Origin: Mesonia sediminis
GTDB lineage: Bacteria; Bacteroidota; Bacteroidia; Flavobacteriales; Flavobacteriaceae
NCBI RefSeq assembly: GCF_042684705.1
Contig: NZ_JBHULZ010000041.1
Coordinates: forward strand, 682,001 to 746,000
Reading direction: 5' to 3'
DNA: 64,000 bases
The notes under the pieces were generated by a model. That model ran no database searches and was not told the DNA's origin. It saw only the letters and a program-made list of their open reading frames with translations. The translations under genes and the position numbers were made by a program. Below, in pieces: positions 60,979-64,000 of the stretch (its first letter is position 1; each line of letters begins with the position of its first letter).

Positions 60979-62067
60979 TTAAGCTTCTTTTTTTTCAACC
61001 GCCAAGCCGTATTGCTCATACAGCAAATCTACAAAGAACTCACGCTCTTTTGAGAAGCTTTTAGACAAGGTTAGCGTGGTATAGTCTAGGTTAAGGGGGT
61101 AACCTTGCTGGTTGTACCAGGTTCTAAACTCATAATCCCGAGGGATAATCAGCTGGTCTTTTTCTTGCATTCTGCGGTAAACATAACTCAGGGTGGTTTG
61201 GTTATCGGCCTTTTGCGCAATGGCATGAAACAGCAAATAAGCCTGTGAACAACTAAAAATAGCTGTGGGATAATGGATGGCCTTGCTTGAACTAGACTGT
61301 GGCTGGTAATGAATGGCTTGTGCAAAATGTTGCATAAAATCTTCTTGATCAAAGTCTGCTGCACTTAAATCGAGCGTGTAGATGATATGATTGGTCAATT
61401 GGCGCACCCAGCGGCACAGCAGCTGTTTCAAATCATTTTGGGTAGCAGTTGTTAAATAAGCAGAGTTTACCAAATGGCGTATCGCTTTTATTTTATCAAC
61501 AACAGACGGAAAGGCATAAACCACCGGCAACTCTAATTCGCCTATAAAATGTTGCGCGTAATAATTGGCAAAATTCTGCTCTAGATAGTATAGTTCATCT
61601 CTTAAGTCAGTAAAATTGAAATAATCTATTGAACCCATATTCTCGGTAATAAAACGCTCTATTCCGATAAGCTCTGGGCTATCTGGTCGGTAGTCAACCG
61701 CGCGATCTATACGCCTATAAGCCTTTTTGTTCTTTTTTAAATAGGCGAGGTAATTGCGTATTTCTGGATACTCAGAATTCTTTAACCCTTCGATCTCCAA
61801 TTCACAAAACTCAGCGATGAATGAACGCCAGTAATTACTCCCCTCCTTTATCCGTAAATTAGCAGTTTGATAACGGTGCAACAGGTAATCCCGTTTATTT
61901 TCAACTTCTTTCTGTTCACTAATTTTAAAATCTTGAAATTCTAATGCGGCCAACATGCGTTTGATAAATAGTTGGTGATAGGCTTCAGGGTCCTTGGGCG
62001 TATTTATAATATCCTCATCTATTTCTCGCTCAAAGGGGTTGTAATCGTATAAGTCTGCTAGCCTCAT
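60979..62067 (-). CDS. Conserved hypothetical protein
   Basis: A 362-residue, mostly helical cytoplasmic protein. I place the start at 62067 (MRLADLYDYNPFEREI), because the longer frame to 62253 runs into a half A repeat. Landmarks include KDPEAYHQLFIKRMLAALEF, NYWRSFIAEFCELEIEGLKN and a C-terminal RDYEFRTWYNQQGYPLNLDY. It has no signal peptide, membrane helix or known domain. It is not part of the glycan unit by spacing (78 bp). The role is unknown. Confidence 0.68.
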   Translation of the reverse strand: MRLADLYDYNPFEREIDEDIINTPKDPEAYHQLFIKRMLAALEFQDFKISEQKEVENKRDYLLHRYQTANLRIKEGSNYWRSFIAEFCELEIEGLKNSEYPEIRNYLAYLKKNKKAYRRIDRAVDYRPDSPELIGIERFITENMGSIDYFNFTDLRDELYYLEQNFANYYAQHFIGELELPVVYAFPSVVDKIKAIRHLVNSAYLTTATQNDLKQLLCRWVRQLTNHIIYTLDLSAADFDQEDFMQHFAQAIHYQPQSSSSKAIHYPTAIFSCSQAYLLFHAIAQKADNQTTLSYVYRRMQEKDQLIIPRDYEFRTWYNQQGYPLNLDYTTLTLSKSFSKEREFFVDLLYEQYGLAVEKKEA

Positions 62068-62357
62068 AGGGTGGTTTAGGTGTTGGTTAACAGTATAAAG
62101 ATAGTATTTTTTTAAAATTACTTTTTTCGGGATGCAATCGAGCAACAGCGAGGGGGTAAGGAAAAAACCTTCCTTGTCATGTCGAGTTTTGGATTTTTGG
62201 GCGATAGAACAAAAATGCGAAGTATCGAGATCCCGAAGCGTCGGGACTCCCAAAAGGTCGCACTAATTCCGTTTAATACCTGCCTTGTCACACCGAGTGA
62301 GGGTTTTTGACGGCAGACAAAAACTCTTGTATCGAGGTGCAGTCGAAAAGTAGGGAG

Positions 62358-62478
62358 TTTAATTACTTTTTCAAAACCTACATCATAACAATTCATCAAT
62401 CTTGCTATGTCCTAATTTTCATTTTCTTTACGGTGTATTCCTCTCGCTGCGCTCGTCGGATACAGGAGAAAACGAAAC
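62358..62478 (+). repeat. Family D repeat, cut by assembly gap
   Basis: Long site 1; the rest is lost in 62479-62488. Confidence 0.7.
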
Positions 62479-62488
62479 NNNNNNNNNN

Positions 62489-62510
62489 ACGCTATTTTCG
62501 ATAGGCCGAT
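62489..62510 (+). repeat. Family B repeat, right end only
   Basis: Resumes after a gap with ACGCTATTTTCGATAGGCCG, then the standard B-to-A linker. Confidence 0.6.
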
Positions 62511-62631
62511 TTTAAAATGTTATTTCTATTTATGACTCTTGCGTAAAATAACCTGCCTTGTCACACCGAGTTTCGCTTTTTTGGGGTAAACCAAAAATGC
62601 GAAGTATCGAGAACAGGTCGAAAAGTAACGA

Positions 62632-63012
62632 ACTTATTTATATTTTCATAACTTACTTTCTTACAATTCATCAATCTTTCTATGTCCTAATTTTCATTTT
62701 CTTTACGGTGTATTCCTCTCGCTGCGCTCGTCGGATACAGGAGAAAACGAAACAAAAGAAAGTACACTTTTTCTGAGGTATTTTTCAGCTTTGCTGAAAA
62801 CCACTTGTATTTTGCTAAATTGGCTCCAAGGCTTTCCCGAATACTCGGGACTCCCTAAGGGTCGCGCTAAGTAGATAGCGGTATATTATTCACTTTTAAG
62901 TCTATTATCCTGCCTAATTTATGCGCAAAACACAAGTTATACTGAAGAAAAAGATTGCAAAGCGCTGCTTTGAATCGCTTTTTGACGTGGGCTGCTGGGT
63001 ATTAATAACTCT
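62632..63012 (+). repeat. Family D repeat, long/long form
   Basis: Long at both sites, inner hairpin TTTTCAGCTTTGCTGAAAA. Confidence 0.75.
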
Positions 63013-63021
63013 AAAACCTAC

Positions 63022-63165
63022 CTTGTCACACCGAGTGCGTTTTTATGGTGAGAACCATAAGAACGTGTATCGAGGTGCAGTCGAAAAGTAGCGAATACTT
63101 TTTTAGTTTTAATTCAACCACTTCTCGATACAATCCAGCAAGTCCAACTACGGCATAAATGCCTG
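63022..63165 (+). repeat. Family A repeat, cut by assembly gap
   Basis: CAC/GTG intact; the apical hairpin is a fourth type (CGTTTTTATGGT / ACCATAAGAACG). Confidence 0.75.
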
Positions 63166-63175
63166 NNNNNNNNNN

Positions 63176-63376
63176 CGCTAAATTGGCTCCAAGGCTTTCC
63201 CGAATACTCGGGACTCCCTAAGGGTCGCGCTAAGTGGATAGCGGTATATTATTCACTTTTAAGTCTATTATCCTGCCTAATTTGTGCGCAAAACACAAGT
63301 TATACTGAAGAAAAAGATTGCAAAGCTCTGCTTTGAATCGCTTTGGCTGTAGGCTGCCGGTGTATAGAATAACTCT
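63176..63376 (+). repeat. Family D repeat, right part, long site 2
   Basis: Begins after a gap at CGCTAAATTGG; the end reads GGCTGTAGGCTGCCGG instead of GACGTGGGCTGCTGG. Confidence 0.7.
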
Positions 63377-63527
63377 AAAACCTACCTTGTCATACCGGGT
63401 GGGGGTTTTTGGTGGTAAACCAAAAATGCGAAGTATCGAGAACAAGTCGAAAAGTAGCGAATATCTTTATAGTTACCATTAAAATACGCTACTAATCGAA
63501 AGCCACAGATATCTAATNNNNNNNNNN

Positions 63528-63647
63528 GTGCAGTCGAAAAGTAGCGAATACTTTTTTAGTTTTAATTCAACCACTTCTCGATACAATCCAGCAAGTCCAA
63601 CTACGGCATAAATGCCTGTTGGCTAAGCTGGCCCACTCGAAGTGACA
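63528..63647 (+). repeat. Family A repeat, left end lost in gap
   Basis: Starts at GTGCAGTCG, so the missing left trinucleotide is predicted to be CAC. Confidence 0.7.
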
Positions 63648-63664
63648 GGGCGTTTAATACCTGC

Positions 63665-63840
63665 CTTGTCATGTCGAGTGCGATTTTATGGCGTGAGCCA
63701 TAAAAACGTGTATCGAGACACAGTCGAAAAGTAGTGAATTCATTTTCAGTTCTATTTCATTCACTTCTCGATACAATCCAGCAAGTCCAACTACGGCATT
63801 AAAAATGCCTGTTGGCTAAGCTGGCCCACTCGAAGTGACA
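63665..63840 (+). repeat. Family A repeat, full copy
   Basis: TGT/ACA intact; apical hairpin CGATTTTATGGC / GCCATAAAAACG with loop GTGA. Confidence 0.82.
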
Positions 63841-63882
63841 GCGAAGCTTAGGGACTACTGCGTAGCGAAGTAGCGAATTAAT

Positions 63883-64000
63883 TTTCAATTAAGAACCCGA
63901 ATAGTTTCAGAAATAGCGAGTGAAAAGCGGAAGTGCGTTTCGCGATAGCGAAAAAGAGCATGCAACGATTATGCTTTAAGCTGAACACCTTCAGCTTAAA
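63883..64000 (+). repeat. Family C repeat, cut by window edge
   Basis: Present up to the second arm of the central GCTTTAAGCTGAA hairpin. Confidence 0.75.

Larger units (their letters stand above)
62120..64000. repeat. Repeat array 5, running off the window
   Basis: In order: half A with CCCGAAGCGTCGGGA inserted (62173-62271), half A (62284-62357, CAC/GTG), D cut by 10 N (62358-62478), B right end (62489-62510), half A (62557-62631, CAC/AAC), D long (62632-63012), A cut by 10 N (63022-63165), D right part (63176-63376), half A (63386-63517, TAC/AAC) cut by 10 N, A right part (63528-63647), full A (63665-63840), C (63883 on). It probably continues past the edge. Confidence 0.82.

Noticed and set aside
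62068..62253. N-terminal 62 codons of the longest reading of the 60979-62067 gene
   Set aside because: This part is encoded by a half A repeat and linker; a normal ATG with unique sequence follows at 62067.
20450..64000. Insertion sequences or conventional transposon
   Set aside because: No transposase, recombinase or reverse transcriptase is encoded, and no matching terminal inverted repeats enclose a gene. The repeats resemble non-autonomous elements only.
20450..64000. Retron or group II intron RNA
   Set aside because: Structured repeats raised the idea, but no reverse transcriptase or catalytic domain V-like sequence is visible.
1..64000. tRNA or rRNA genes
   Set aside because: Reading both strands by eye I found no cloverleaf with a convincing T-loop and no rRNA-like sequence. 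A tRNAscan run would settle this.

Overview
The window looks like a draft-genome contig from a marine-type Bacteroidota bacterium, most likely class Flavobacteriia. The signs are promoters of the TTG-N17-23-TAnnTTTG type in front of several genes, almost no Shine-Dalgarno sites, a short CarB without its regulatory domain, a mitochondrial-type aconitase, and typical flavobacterial families (DUF4856, HTTM, DUF6625, tandem-parvulin SurA proteins). There are five runs of N, and all five lie inside or at the edge of repeats.

Positions 1-20424 are an ordinary chromosomal core. It holds the end of a TlpA-like gene, aconitase, an operon of three periplasmic foldases followed by a MoxR ATPase, carB, rpmH, a hydrolase / lytic transglycosylase / cardiolipin synthase operon, mtaB and a peptide-type ABC substrate-binding lipoprotein. 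Positions 20425-31500 are accessory. Dense arrays of hairpin repeats surround a ParDE-like and a MazEF-like toxin-antitoxin pair, a tandem duplication of a GIY-YIG nuclease gene, and a PglC/PglD-like pair of sugar genes. Positions 31550-37833 are a probable iron-acquisition operon (DUF4856 lipoprotein, imelysin, HTTM protein, TonB-dependent receptor) with two dyad elements over its promoter.

Positions 38524-60900 are a surface-polysaccharide locus transcribed right to left. A five-gene unit (38524-44510) has the initiating phosphoglycosyl transferase, three GT4 enzymes and an O-antigen ligase/polymerase. A 13-gene unit (46471-60900) has glycosyltransferases of several folds, an exostosin-like enzyme, a pyruvyl transferase and an amidotransferase-like protein lacking its glutaminase domain. 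Base composition changes abruptly within this second unit, once inside a single GT2 gene, which points to cassette exchange by recombination. No Wzx flippase or Wzz is seen.

The most unusual content is the repeats, which cover roughly 10 kb in seven arrays. Four families (called A, B, C and D here) are each built from nested inverted repeats and are strung together in a recurring order. Family A shows compensatory base changes. The three bases just before its left CGAG and the three just after its matching ATCGAG change together (GTT/AAC, CAC/GTG, TGT/ACA) in 19 of the 26 comparable copies, and the hairpin between them exists in several sequence types that each keep pairing. No transposase lies nearby. 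The only nuclease-like genes are the duplicated GIY-YIG genes, which sit between other small palindromes. This makes the repeats a candidate uncharacterised palindromic mobile or structured element.
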